Positions 12,366 through 22,682 of a stretch of 64,000 bases of DNA are shown here, piece after piece. Positions within the stretch are counted from its first letter, which is position 1. Each line of letters begins with the position of its first letter. The DNA is from Haliotis asinina (lineage: Eukaryota; Mollusca; Gastropoda; Lepetellida; Haliotidae), in NCBI RefSeq assembly GCF_037392515.1, contig NW_027133912.1, positions 111,382 to 175,381 on the forward strand, read 5' to 3'. The position numbers and the translations under genes were made by a program. The notes beneath the pieces were generated by a model that worked only from the letters and a program-made list of their open reading frames with translations, was not told the DNA's origin and did not search any database.

Positions 12366-12640
12366 TTATAACATACTATGAAATTCTGTTACACACATTG
12401 TGAAGAGAATTGGACTTAGAACACAACCTTGCTGGACACCACTAACTGATTTGAGGTAATCACCAATCGACGAATAACTGAGACGAACAGAAGCCAGAAT
12501 CTTGGAATACATATTTCTTAAAGCTGAAAATAATCGACCCCGAATAACTTGTGTAAAAAGCGAATACCACAATAATGTTCTATTGACTGAATCAAAGGCC
12601 TTTAGAAAATCAACAAATAAGCAATAAAAACGAGCATCTG
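12366..12640 (-). pseudogene. LINE reverse transcriptase fragment
   Basis: The minus-strand frame reads VDFLKAFDSVNR, then a helix, then VSGVQQGCVLSPILF: two consecutive RT motifs of non-LTR retrotransposons. It stops before the catalytic xxDD box. It faces the opposite way to the LINE fragment at 12,089, so the two are not one collinear element. Confidence 0.7.
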
Positions 12641-13517
12641 GATCTTATCATAAGACTTATATCGTGGCATGGTACAAAGTCAATAATGTGTTTAATGTCA
12701 CCATTTATCATCATTTTACTGGCAGGTCATTAGTAAAACAATTAAGCTTTTGTTGCCAAATTCCACTGTAGACAACTTGAATGTGTTGTCTAAGAGGGTA
12801 AGAGGGCTGACCATTAGACAACTCACACAGTGTTGCATCTGGACTGTGTAATTGCGTAATTTACTCAGTTTCAGTTAAACAAAACACTATTTTAGTTTTT
12901 GATGCGTCACACATCAAGCAAAATTAATCTTATGTAGGCAGATTTGTACTAATGAAGTGTAAACTTTATATTTATTATGACCAGTAAATATGGTTAAATT
13001 TAGTATCGAATATTTGAAATGAAAGACAAACAAATTTAGGAAAAAACCATTGCTTGAAATAAATACAACCTAATACATATCAAGAAGTAATAGTTGTTTT
13101 GTTTGGCTGTCAGATATCATACTGTGTGACCCAACCAATGACTTTGATCAGAACTAATGGCGTTCTCAAGCATGGTGGTCATGGGTCAGCATAGTTAAAA
13201 ATATTACAGAAAGTTTCAATAAGTGGAACTTTGAATGTTTTCTCAATAACAGTGATGTGTGAGCCTTAGAAACGATGCATTACTGAATCTTTCACAAAAC
13301 ATTATGTAAGTTGAAATGCTGATATGAATGCCAGCGTGTGCCGATCGAAAATGGAAGTGTGAAAGATTGCGAGGTAGTAAATGCTCCAAGTCTGTTTTCG
13401 TTAAGATTCTTACAACTCGCTATATACCCATATTTGAAAAGGTGATGAGTTGCATAACTCACATTTGTTAATTCTTTGATGCAATACTGCTCATATATAT
13501 GTGTTATTCTACATGCA
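12641..13517. other. No gene recognised; contains a dispersed ~65-bp word
   Basis: AT-rich. 13,036-13,100 (AGGAAAAAACCATTGCTTGA and onward) matches 33,718-33,783, where it abuts a gag remnant; it also recurs at 39,031, 54,163 and in the inverted arm. Confidence 0.6.
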
Positions 13518-13739
13518 ATCATCACAGCTCATTGGAAAACACATCCTGTCTGCTATAATCACAGCTCTTTGGACAACACATCCTCTCTGCTATAATCACA
13601 GCTCATTGGACAACACATCCTCTCTGCTATAATCACAGCTCATTGGACAACACATCCTCTCTGCTATAATCACAGCTCATTTGATAACACATCCTATCTG
13701 CTATAATCACAGGTCATTAGGCAACACATCCTGTCTGTT
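13518..13739. repeat. 37-bp tandem repeat, ~6 units
   Basis: Units of the type TATAATCACAGCTCATTGGA followed by CAACACATCCTCTCTGC. Block 2 has the same array at 39,512-39,733. Confidence 0.85.
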
Positions 13740-14179
13740 ACAGACCATTGTTACAGACCACTGATAATTGTCACCATCAGGGTCTCCTCACTTTGCCACC
13801 ACCTATTGCTTTCAATTTTGGATGCACTCAAGCATGTTGATTAAGGGAACAATAGGACACATTGGGGTCGTCTAAAAGTTTTATTCCCTCACTGCCACCT
13901 GTTTTGCCATGAGTTTGTCAATCTTGGTAAATCATGTAAATCAGGCAATGAAAAAGTACAGAAATACATTTCATAAATTCATTTGCATTCATTTTCATAA
14001 CAAACAATTCACAGACATATTCAACATGATATAGTTCTTTGTTTAGCACTAATAGTCATGACAAGAAGTACATTTCAAAAATTTATTTGGTTTCATTTAA
14101 CAAATAATCTAACACTAATACAATTAACAGACATATGTATTGTACATATCACAGAGCACTTTCATTGTTTTGAACTAAC

Positions 14180-15160
14180 AGTCAGGAGTCAGTTTAACAC
14201 ATTTTCCTCACAGGCCAATGACATGGGACACAGAGTCTGCATATTCAACTGGAGTTTTCGCACCAGATACAAGAGAGACGTTGGTCTAGTTCTAGGTACT
14301 CTCTGGATGATGCTGATGAATTTGTACAAGTTGGGATGTACGAGACCAGTTTTGTTCATCTTAGCATGCCAGCCCTCCTCATGGTTCGTTGTTCTGAAAC
14401 CGTCGTTGTTGAAGTGGTTCCATGTAGGAAGGCCTGGCTTCTCCACCCAGTTCTCAGTCACACAGTCTGCGAATCTCTTCACATCAGGATTGTCAAGATC
14501 AACGTCTTCAAGTGCATTCTGTCACACAGTTGTAGCAGAGGCATGGCACAGGCACGACTGATGAGATGGTTTACAAATGGATCAGTGGAGACACTTGCCT
14601 GAAGACCAAATCGCTAGGCACTTCTCCATATGGCCTGTCTATAGTGAAACAAACAGCCTTTCAGTTGACACTGGAACACATCAAGAGCAGCTTGTTGGGC
14701 AGCAATCTCAAAGTCAGTAACAATAAAAGTGGGTTGCAATTGAAATTCATGTTAGAGTTCTTTTGTTTTACAACATCAAACAATGTCCTATAGGTGGATT
14801 GGTTCTTATCAGGCAACAAAGCAAATACAAGGGGAAGCATTTTCCCGTTAACAAGGACAAGGAAAGTATACAGTTGATGAAACAATTTTGGACAAAAGTT
14901 GAAAGTGCCATCAGCAAATATGGTGTCAGCTGATGTGAGGTATTGCAGGTTGATCTGGTAGAGAAGATCAGCATGTTGTCTTCGGAGTGAAGCAGGAATT
15001 GGTTGCCACTGCAGGTCTTGGCGTAGAGTTCAGGAAGATCGATGTCAGAGCATTGGCGTGGTAGAGGTGGTAGTTCTTTCGCTCTTGAATGGTAGAGACT
15101 GGACTGGGTGCTGTAGAAGGTCGGAGCAGATAATGTTATGTCAACCTCAGCGGACCACAA
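14180..15160 (-). pseudogene. MULE (Mutator-like) transposase remnant
   Basis: On the minus strand, in order but across shifted frames: IFADGTFNF then LVNGKMLPLVFALLPDK (first catalytic Asp, about 14,810-14,925), VTDFEIAAQQAAL (second Asp, about 14,690-14,725), KGCLFHYRQAIWR, and WNHF...RTTNHEEGWHAKMN (Glu region, about 14,350-14,420). This is the order of the MULE transposase domain of animal Mutator-like/FLYWCH-linked elements. Frameshifts after the first Asp segment and an in-frame stop after the IWR motif disable it. No terminal inverted repeats were located. Confidence 0.7.
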
Positions 15161-15239
15161 ACCTCGAATGAGAAAATTTAGATGTTAAATCTGCATATCG
15201 TTTCTGATTCACATGCACAAAATATGTATGCTAATATTA

Positions 15240-16075
15240 TTTATATATTTTACGTTCTATTAGGTAAGAAATCAAGCATGTTTACATACATATAGTGTTG
15301 TATGAGTAGGTAGCCTGTATGGCGTTTGTTTAGTGAGCTGTGTATAATTGGCCGGGCGTGGACGTCAGAGGAGACAGCGGGCATCGGTTTGTGGTACCAT
15401 TATGGGATTAAGAGGTTGTTTAGAGGAGAGGCAATATGGAGGGTTTGTTATGGTGTGGTACTGTTAGATTTTGTGGGCTAGATTGGAATTTGTGATGAAA
15501 GTAGCTATGGCCTGTAAGATAGATAGTTTTGGTATTTAGGGAATTTAGTAGAAGCTGAATGTTATTTTGCTATCTGGCTGGTAGAGAGTTTTGTAACTGA
15601 ATGATGTTTGAGTGTTTTAAGTGGCATTGAGTGAATATGTGTGTTATTGTTTCTTGGGTTTTGCAATGTGATCAAAGTCCATCTGGGTGTCTGTTTTGTG
15701 TGAAAAGATTGTGATTGAAGTTTGTGTTGCCTGTGATGAGTCGTGTGATGAAAATGTCCACGTGGGATGAGTCTGAAAATATGGGTGTTTTGGTGATGGG
15801 CTATGTGATGATGCTTTTAACCAGGATGGACTTGCTTGTGTTTACGTTGTGTTTGAAGTTAAGTGTACATATGTTGGTTTTTATGAGCTGTTTAATTTCT
15901 GATTTAGATGTGCGGAGATGGATGGCTGGGGATGGGTGAGTAGTTGCTAACTTTGCTGCTGTATCTTCTGGGTTGTTTACTATGTTGTGTGTGTGCAGGG
16001 ATCCATAAGAGAGTGATGTTTTTGTTTAGTTGTTTCAGTGAGTGTATTTGGAGGGTAATGTTGTGTATAAGGTCT
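15240..16075 (-). pseudogene. Probable LINE 3' region (RNase H/zinc-like)
   Basis: Minus-strand frames contain FSDSSHVDIFITRLITGNTN and, further on, CKTQETITHIFTQC, which resembles the C-terminal region (RNase H end and C-x2-C-like/H-x-C tail) of some non-LTR retrotransposons. The frame is broken by stops. Family assignment is uncertain. Confidence 0.4.
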
Positions 16076-16082
16076 GGTTTTT

Positions 16083-16312
16083 CGGCCCTGATTCGCTATT
16101 AGTATAACAAATCATAATTCCATGCCTCTGATACATTCCCCCCTCTGACGAAGAGTGTGACCCCACACACTAAAAAACTGTGATGTCGAGACCCAAGTCT
16201 TTGTCAGCGATCCTGCTAGTTTGGCATTCTGCCTATTTTTGTTGTGACCATGGAGTCAATTGCTCGCAACCATATAATACAGGTTACAACATTATGCACC
16301 AACAATCGCGGC
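16083..16312 (-). repeat. Second copy of the LTR-E/PPT junction (~215-230 bp)
   Basis: Repeats 11,671-11,885 in the same orientation. It contains the intact boundary, minus strand, TCAGAGGGGGGAA then TGTATCAG (PPT 16,136-16,148, LTR start at 16,135), plus about 165 bp of sequence internal to the element. Together the two copies bracket the 4.2-kb LINE/MULE block. Confidence 0.75.
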
Positions 16313-17063
16313 TTTGTCGGGGGTTAAATAATTTTAATTTTGTGGTCAGTCGGTCAATGGCATACAGAGCCATCCACCCCTTGACCTTTGAGACGAGACC
16401 TTCGGGTAGGTCAGGTGATGCTGACATCTTCCCTAAATACAAATAGATAGCTGACTCTTCAGTGACAGTTTTAATCCTTTGTGTGCGGAAGTAATGTATT
16501 AACGTAATGACGTCATACTGGTCAAGAAAGTTGCTGGGAGGGAACAACACCGGATGCTTTTTCAGGTTGGGCGAAATGTCGCCTAATACATTAATGACAG
16601 AGCCCTCATATGGGACTTCACAATCCGGACACTGTTTGGTATCCAACCAACATGGTAGTCCTGAGAGTGGCAGACCCCTGTCCAGGTAGGTCTCCAGCCC
16701 GTTGTTTCAGGGTACAACCAGGCGTACGCATGTTTGCTCCCCTGGTTCCATGTCTCCCTGAGATACCTGGCGGAATTCACACCCTGCGATTTTTAAAAGT
16801 GTGGCCACACACTCTGTATGTTGAATACGACGACACCATTTACAGAAGGTTACAGGCGGGAATTTCTTACGGCCATCACGGATTGGAAATATTCCCTGGG
16901 TGTAAAGGGGACAGTACCCCAGAGTCTCCTCTGCGAACACGAATCCCGTCCTAGTAGGTTTGAAGCGGGATGCCGCTTGATTTATATAATTCGTTACCTC
17001 CTCCGATTGTGTATGGTAGAGGGCTGACCAAACCCTAGACCTCGGAATAGGTAGGTGTAAGTC
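16284..17063 (-). pseudogene. Unknown Cys-rich ORF of element E, one in-frame TGA
   Basis: From the gypsy A LTR edge the minus strand stays open for about 250 codons except for one TGA at 16,707-16,709. Visible features are two paired-Cys groups, FCKWCRRIQHTEC and CPDCEVPY, spaced like a zinc-binding unit, with further Cys between. It sits immediately upstream (minus-strand sense) of the LTR-E PPT, the position of a 3'-terminal gene. In block 2 it ends in a proper stop after RQSRDFWD. I do not recognise the family; its own 5' part was cut off by the gypsy A LTR. Confidence 0.45.
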
Positions 17064-17230
17064 TGTGGGTACAGAGCTCTCGAGAACATGACCGACCACG
17101 ATGACAGCGGGTACAAGACCGTTTATTACCCGATCGGATAACAACAGGAAACTTACACAAGGGAGATAACTCGGGCTGACTATCATTTGATTATCGCTAA
17201 AGCCCATGACGCCTATATACAATCATAACA
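17064..17230 (-). mobile_element. Gypsy A 3' LTR (167 bp)
   Basis: Minus strand begins TGTTATGATTG directly after the purine tract AGGGGGAGGAA (17,231-17,241) and ends CCCACA. It contains AATAAA followed by a GT-rich stretch. This is the usual short LTR with TG...CA ends of this gypsy clade, directly downstream of the pol gene. Confidence 0.75.
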
Positions 17231-17308
17231 TTCCTCCCCCTAGCTTATTCTAATATGGACAATAGAATATTCCTATCAGATATGATCCTTTATAGTAATT
17301 ACTTTACT

Positions 17309-18766
17309 TCAGAAATTAATCTTACAATTATCAATCAGCATATTAACACTCTTGAACAATAATAATTCAAGTCTCTGGGGTGCTTGTCTTTGACGAACAG
17401 GATAACGTCTCGGCTTGACTGCAACAACATCATCTCTGGCAGTCTCTAGACTAGAATTCGACATAGCTGGTTGAACTGGTTCACATGTCAAGTTACTATC
17501 ATGTGGAGCACTCGTGACGTCTCGGGATTCTGTAACATCTGACGTCTCATGTTATGGCAATGAGCAATCTGACACAACAGGCATCTAAACATGTGGCTGA
17601 AACATACAACTTTCATTATCAATAAGTTGATCAATATGTTTTCTCTTAACAGCACCATTTGGACACAGAATCTTGTATGAAACTGGTCCAGTTTGTTCAA
17701 ACACTGTACCTGACTCCCACTTCTTCCCCTCTCTATAAGACCTGAAGAGGACATGTTGACCTGATGAAAAACTTCTAACGGTTCCTCTCAACATTGACGC
17801 TGACTGTTGTTTCTGAACTGTTCTCTGAATATCTGGTTTGAGCAAATCCAGCCTTGTCTTAAGTCGTCTACCATGCATCAATATTGATGGAGTTTCACCC
17901 GTGGTCGTGTGAGGTGTGTTTCGGTATGCCAATAGAAAATTTGCTAGCTTGTGCTTGACAGTGACATTTTTCTTCTCAGCTTTCAAGCTGTTCTTGAGAC
18001 TCTGTACAAATCTTTCAGCTAAGCCATTAGTGGATGGATTGTATGGTGCGGAAAGTGTATGCTTGATTCCATTGGATTTGGTGAATTTCTGAAACTCTTC
18101 TGATGTAAATTGTGGTCCATGGTTGCTCACAATCTGATCTGGGATGCCATTTCTGCTGAAAATGTCTAGCAAAACCTCAATTGTCCTTTCAGACGTTGTT
18201 GACTTCATAATAGCTACTTCAGGCCATTTGGAATGTGCATCTACAACAACAAAGAACATATGACCCATGAATGGTCCTGCAAAATCAATATGCAGTCTCT
18301 GCCATGCTGCTGTTGGGAACACCCAGGGATGGAGTTGAGCTCACTGTGGATTCTTACTGATTTCACCACATCCCTGACATGTTTTACATAGCCTGCCTAT
18401 ATCTGCATCTATCCCTGGCCACCAAATGTAGCTTCGTGCTAATGCCTTCATATGACTCATTCCGGAGTGTCCTTCATGAAGTTCATCTAAGCACTTCTCT
18501 CGGTACTGTGAAGGTACGACTACTCTCATACCCCACATCAGACAACCTTGGAATACTGACAGCTCTCTTCTACGACTGAAGTAAGGTTTCAGATCTTCAT
18601 CAGGGCATACCTCAGTCCATCCTTTCAGCGTTATGTCCAACACCTTTGAAAGAACTGGATCACGTCTGGTCCTATTATGAATCTGCTCAGTTGTGACTGG
18701 CAATGTATCAATCTGATTTACATACAAGACATCAGTCGAGTCGGCATCCGAGTTATCATCAGGCAA
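17309..18766 (-). pseudogene. Gypsy A pol: integrase and C-terminal tail
   Basis: Minus-strand frame open from about 18,780 to 17,309 apart from three in-frame stops (TGA at 18,341, TAG at 17,585, TAA about 30 bp further). It carries the H2C2 zinc domain (H-EGHSGMSHMKALAR...C-TCQGC), then the DDE core (HIDFAGPF, VVVDAHSKWPEV, then IVSNHGPQFTSEEF, NGLAERFVQSLK), a GPY/F-type domain (KWESGTVFEQTGPVSYKI) and the RRYPVRQRQAPQRL tail. The second catalytic Asp is replaced (SNHGPQF instead of SDNGPQF), so the integrase could not be active even without the stops. Confidence 0.85.
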
Positions 18767-19040
18767 AGGTAATCTTGACAGTCCATCTGCGTTACCATGT
18801 AGCGTTGTGTTGCGGTAGCCACTCTAGGTTAACCCTAACCCTAACCCTAACCCTGAGTTATCATTCGGCAAAGGTAATCTTGACAGTCCATCTGCGTTAC
18901 CATGTAGCCTTGTGTTGCGGTAGCCACTCTAGGTTAACCCTAACCCTAAGCCTAACCCTGAGTTATCATCCGGCAAGGGTAGTCTTGACAGTCCATCTGC
19001 GTTACCATGTAGCCTTGTGTTGCAGTAGCCACTCTATGTC
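18767..19040. repeat. ~105-bp tandem units with telomere-motif linkers
   Basis: Three copies of a 78-bp gypsy A segment (GAGTTATCATC...GCCACTCTA) separated by two linkers made of CCCTAA repeats (about 18,829-18,856 and 18,932-18,960). Block 2 has four copies and three linkers at 45,027-45,403. Confidence 0.9.
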
Positions 19041-19071
19041 GTAGTCATACCCAGCAAGGAATACTGCGTAT

Positions 19072-19491
19072 CTCTGAAGTCAGGGTTAGGGTCAGGGTCA
19101 GGGTTATCTCTGAAGTCTGGGTTAGGGTTAGGGTTATCTCTGAAGTCAGGGTTAGGGTTAGGGTTATCTTTGAAGTCTGGGTTAGGGTTAGGGTTATCTC
19201 TGAAGTCAGGGTTAGGGTTATCTCTGAAGTCTGGGTTAGGGTTAGGGTTATCTCTGAAGTCAGGGTTAGGGTTAGGGTTATCTCTGAAGTCTGGGTTAGG
19301 GTTAGGGTTATCTCTGAAGTCTGGGTTAGGGTTAGGGTTATCTCTGAAGTTAGGGTTAGGGTTATCTCTGAAGTCTGGCTTAGGGTTAGGGTTATCTCTG
19401 AAGTCAGGGTTAGGGTTATCTCTGAAGTCTGGGTTAGAGTTAGGGTTATCTCTGAAGTCTGGGTTAGGGTTAGGGTTATCTCTGAAGTCTG
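19072..19491. repeat. TTAGGG array with 24/30-bp period
   Basis: About 15 occurrences of TCTCTGAAGTC followed by two or three GGGTTA units. The non-telomeric spacer is the gypsy A coding sequence at the insertion point (minus-strand CTTCAGAGA), present once on each flank. It is an interstitial telomeric array, not a chromosome end. Confidence 0.95.
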
Positions 19492-19497
19492 GCAGCT

Positions 19498-19645
19498 GTC
19501 ATGGCTGGAATGGCTTTCTGTGGTGAAAAGATTGAAATGAGAGGTTGATGATCTGTGACTAGTGTGAAATGTCTACCATAAAGATACGTATGGAATTTCT
19601 TGACTGCCCAGATCTTGCTTTAAGCTGGTGTCTTCCTTTAAGCTA
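19498..19645 (-). pseudogene. Gypsy A RNase H fragment
   Basis: Minus strand reads [21 protein letters not shown] and then [12 protein letters not shown], the conserved RNase H region just before the point where the telomeric array interrupts the gene. The reading resumes beyond the array (AVFLAGYDYDIE at about 19,040-19,078, then LHGNADGLSRLP at about 18,775-18,815). Upstream of 19,620 the frame is lost. Confidence 0.8.
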
Positions 19646-20939
19646 CGAGGGTTGGCTGAAAAGTTCTAAGCCTCACTGTGAAAAAAAGTTACAAAGTCCA
19701 CGTTTGTAATTTATTTTTCTACATAGTCCCCTTCCAAGTTCACACACTTTTGCCAGCGATGCTGCAAGGCCCGAATCCCGGTCAGGAAGAAATCTTCTTC
19801 AGCTACCCTAAAAAAATCAGTCACAGCAGAAATGACGTCATCATTACTTGCAAAATGGCGACCAGCGAGTTCCTTTTTCATTTTGGGGAACAGGTGGAAG
19901 TCAGAAGGAGCCAAATCAGGTGAATAAGGAGGATGGTCAATGAGTTCAAAGCCACAATCGCGGATTGTTGACATGGCCACCACCGATTTGTGAACAGGCG
20001 CATTGTCTTGGTGGAAGAGGACACCTTTAGCGATCATCCCTCATCGTTTAGCTTTGATTGCTTCTCGCAGCTGGTTCAGTAGATTAGCATAGTATCTGCC
20101 GTTGATAGTTTGACCTCTCTCAAGATAATCAATGAGCAGAATACCCCTGGAATCCCAAAAGACTGATGCCATCACCTTTCCAGCTGAAGGAACAGACTTG
20201 GCTTTCTTCGGAGCTGGTGAATCAGGATGCTTCCACTGTTTTGACTGTAGTTTTGTTTCTGGTTGAAAGTGATGTATCCAGGTCTCATCCATGGTTACAA
20301 ATCGTGCCACAAAATCATCGGGATCTGCTTTAAAACGACGCAAATTGTCAAGGGACGTCTGGAACCTGACACGTTTCTGTTCTGCTGTCAAGAGCTTTGG
20401 CACCCATCTTGCAGAAACTTTAGTCATTCCTAATTCGTTGGTGATAATATGCTCCACCCTCTCATGAGAGATGCCCACTACACTAGCAATATGTCGAGTA
20501 GTCAATCGTCGATCATCCATCAACATATCGAGCACTCGCGTGATGTTTTCTGGAGTGGTTGCTGTTGAAGGCCTTCCTGAGCGTGGGTCATCATCAAGGC
20601 TTTGTCTGCCACGCTTAAATTCTGCAGCCCACTTCTTTACTGTGGAAAATGAAGGAGCATCATCCCCTAGTGTGGAGAGCATGTCAGCATGTATCTGTGT
20701 TGGGGACATCCCTTTCTTTTGCAAGTACTTGATGACTGCCCTGTACTCAGTTTTGTCCATTTCTGATGATTTGAGAGGGTAGGTTTACCAAAAGAGCTGT
20801 AGTTGAGATAAAACTATTAGTACGTTTGTAGTTCTTGTGTCTATGATTCACTAAATGATTGTCCTCATTGGTGGCAAATACCTGTCTCTACCTGGTGGGG
20901 AAAAACCGCTCAGGCTGAGAACTTTTCAGCCAACCCTCG
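19646..20939 (-). mobile_element. Mariner element (1,294 bp)
   Basis: Terminal inverted repeats of at least 22 bp begin CGAGGGTTGGCTGAAAAGTT at both ends, flanked by TA duplications (19,644-19,645 and 20,940-20,941). The unoccupied form of the same flanking sequence is present in this window at about 33,191 (CTAAGCTACTACTGATC), which fixes the ends exactly. Confidence 0.95.
19711..20760 (-). pseudogene. Mariner transposase, one in-frame TGA
   Basis: The minus strand starts with ATG at 20,760 (MDKTEYRAVIKYL) and gives about 349 codons, the normal mariner length, ending in GDYVEK. The N-terminal half has two helix-turn-helix motifs (FSTVKKWAAEFKRG; RHIASVVGISHERV). The catalytic core shows VTMDETWIHHF (first Asp), HQDNAPVHKS (second Asp) and HPPYSPDLAPSDFHLF (third Asp), the mariner D,D34D pattern. 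A TGA at 20,038-20,040 between KAKR and GMIAKG is the only disruption seen. Confidence 0.92.
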
Positions 20940-21057
20940 TACTACTGATCATGATGAAATTAATATGCTATGTGTATATTTTCTTGATATCTGAATCCTA
21001 ATGTATAATGCTTGTAGTGGTAATAAATGAATTTTTGTATAAATTATTATTCCATGA
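20940..21057. repeat. ~145-bp direct repeat, left copy (with 19,617-19,645)
   Basis: Together with 19,617-19,645 (interrupted by the mariner) it matches 33,160-33,307. The two copies bracket the 12-kb stretch containing gypsy B and the transporter exon. Block 2 has the same arrangement (45,856-45,884 + 47,178-47,296, and 53,603-53,750). Confidence 0.85.
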
Positions 21058-21126
21058 TAACTTCCCTTCTGTCTGAAAAAGTTTGGTCCCCAAACTTGGG
21101 AAAAAAATTTCTTAGATGGACAATGG

Positions 21127-21662
21127 TAGAACTTAGTTGACGGACAAATGTATTAAACTGTTAGAATAATAGATGATATTTTTACAATGGTATAAACATA
21201 GTGGATGGACAAATGTATTAAACTGTTGGAATAATAGATGATATTTTTACAATGGTATAAACATAGTGGATGGACAAATGTATTAAACTGTTAGAATGAT
21301 AGATGATAGTTACAATGGTATAAACATAGTGGATGGACAAATGTATTAAACTGTTAGAATGATAGATGATATTTACAATGGTATAAACATAGTGGATGGA
21401 CAAATGTATTAAACTGTTAGAATAATAGATGATATTTACAATGGTATAAACATAGTGGATGGACAAATGTATTAAACTGTTAGAATGATAGATGATATTT
21501 ACAATGGTATAAACATAGTGGATGGACAAATGTATTAAACTGTTAGAATAATAGATGATATTTACAATGGTATAAACATAGTGGATGGACAAATGTATTA
21601 AACTGTTAGAATAATAGATGATATTTACAATGGTATAAACATAGTGGATGGACAATTGCATA
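21127..21662. repeat. 63-bp minisatellite, ~8.5 units
   Basis: Unit includes GGATGGACAAATGTATTAAA and GATGATATTTACAATGGTAT. Its period is a multiple of three, which creates a long minus-strand frame without biological meaning. Block 2 has about 5.5 units at 47,361-47,707. Confidence 0.95.
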
Positions 21663-22133
21663 AAAGTGCTAGAATAATAAATGAGAATTAAGTATGTTTT
21701 TGTCTCTAGTATAGGGGCACAGGTTCTTTGTGCTGTCATCAGGGCATAAGGGTATCTGGATGCGGAATCTGGCATGTCTTGGCTCTGTCTACTGGTACCA
21801 GGAGGTTTCAAATGTGCATGAAGTAAAAGATACATTAAATGGATTGTTAGTGCATTATGATATGAAGCCATGACCTGAAATAATACAATGTGCATGATTT
21901 ATTAGGCATTTCCTGTTAGGATAGAAATGGTATGTATTAGACAATACAAGTGCATTGGTTTATTGTGCTCATATACCAATTGTTAGGTACCTTGTTGAAC
22001 TGAGTTATCTCAATTGTTTAGGGATTTGGGTCTATTTCGTTTCTTTTCAGTTTATGTGTACTTAGGTTCAGGTTAATGCGCTTGAGTACTTTTGTTTTTT
22101 TTGTGTTTCAGTACTTATGTTAAGTTCACGTTG

Positions 22134-22301
22134 GTTCCATTTCAGTCTGGATTATTCCATTTCAGTCTGGATTATTCCATTTCAGTATGGATTATTCCAT
22201 TCCAGTATGGATTATTCCATTTCAGTATGGATTATTCCATTCCAGTATGGATTATTCCATTCCAGTATGGATTATTCCATTTCAGTATGGATTATTTCAT
22301 T
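22134..22301. repeat. 20-bp tandem repeat, ~8 units
   Basis: Units TTCCATTTCAGTATGGATTA with C/T variants. Downstream to about 22,520 are diverged longer units around TTTTGTACAGCGTTGG and GTTTTCGTGCGTT. The whole region is absent from block 2. Confidence 0.9.
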
Positions 22302-22682
22302 TTTGAATAGAGTTGGTTTAGTTTGTTTCGCTTCAGTGTGGTTTAGTGCACTTTTGTACAGCGTTGGTCAAGTTTAATTTCGCCCCGGTATGTTTTTGTG
22401 GGCTTTCGTACAACGTTGGGTAAGTTTTGGTTCGCTTCGGCGCGTTTTCATGCGTTCATGTACAGCGTTCGGTACATTTTGTTTCGTGTCAGTGCGTTTT
22501 CGTGCGTTGTTTAAGTTTTGCGTTAGTTCACTTTGCTTTTGAGATTGGTTGATCAGGTCAATGCTCAAAATCTGTTGTGATGCAGATAACCCAGATGATC
22601 AGGCTGATGCCATCTCTTCACAACTAGTGACGTCAGTTATCACATGGTGAAATAAGTGGACACATGTATACACTCCTCAGAG

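Noticed and set aside
17064-17222. N-terminal extension of the Cys-rich ORF through the gypsy A LTR
   Set aside because: The frame is open by chance through the LTR; the LTR with PPT and TG...CA ends explains this stretch, so the ORF's true N-terminus is missing.
19072-19491. TTAGGG array as a chromosome end
   Set aside because: It is interrupted by coding-derived spacers, flanked on both sides by the same gypsy gene, and CCCTAA tracts in the opposite sense lie nearby: an interstitial array.
21218-21895. 225-codon minus-strand protein (also 47,371-47,904)
   Set aside because: It is the translation of the 63-bp minisatellite, whose period is a multiple of three.
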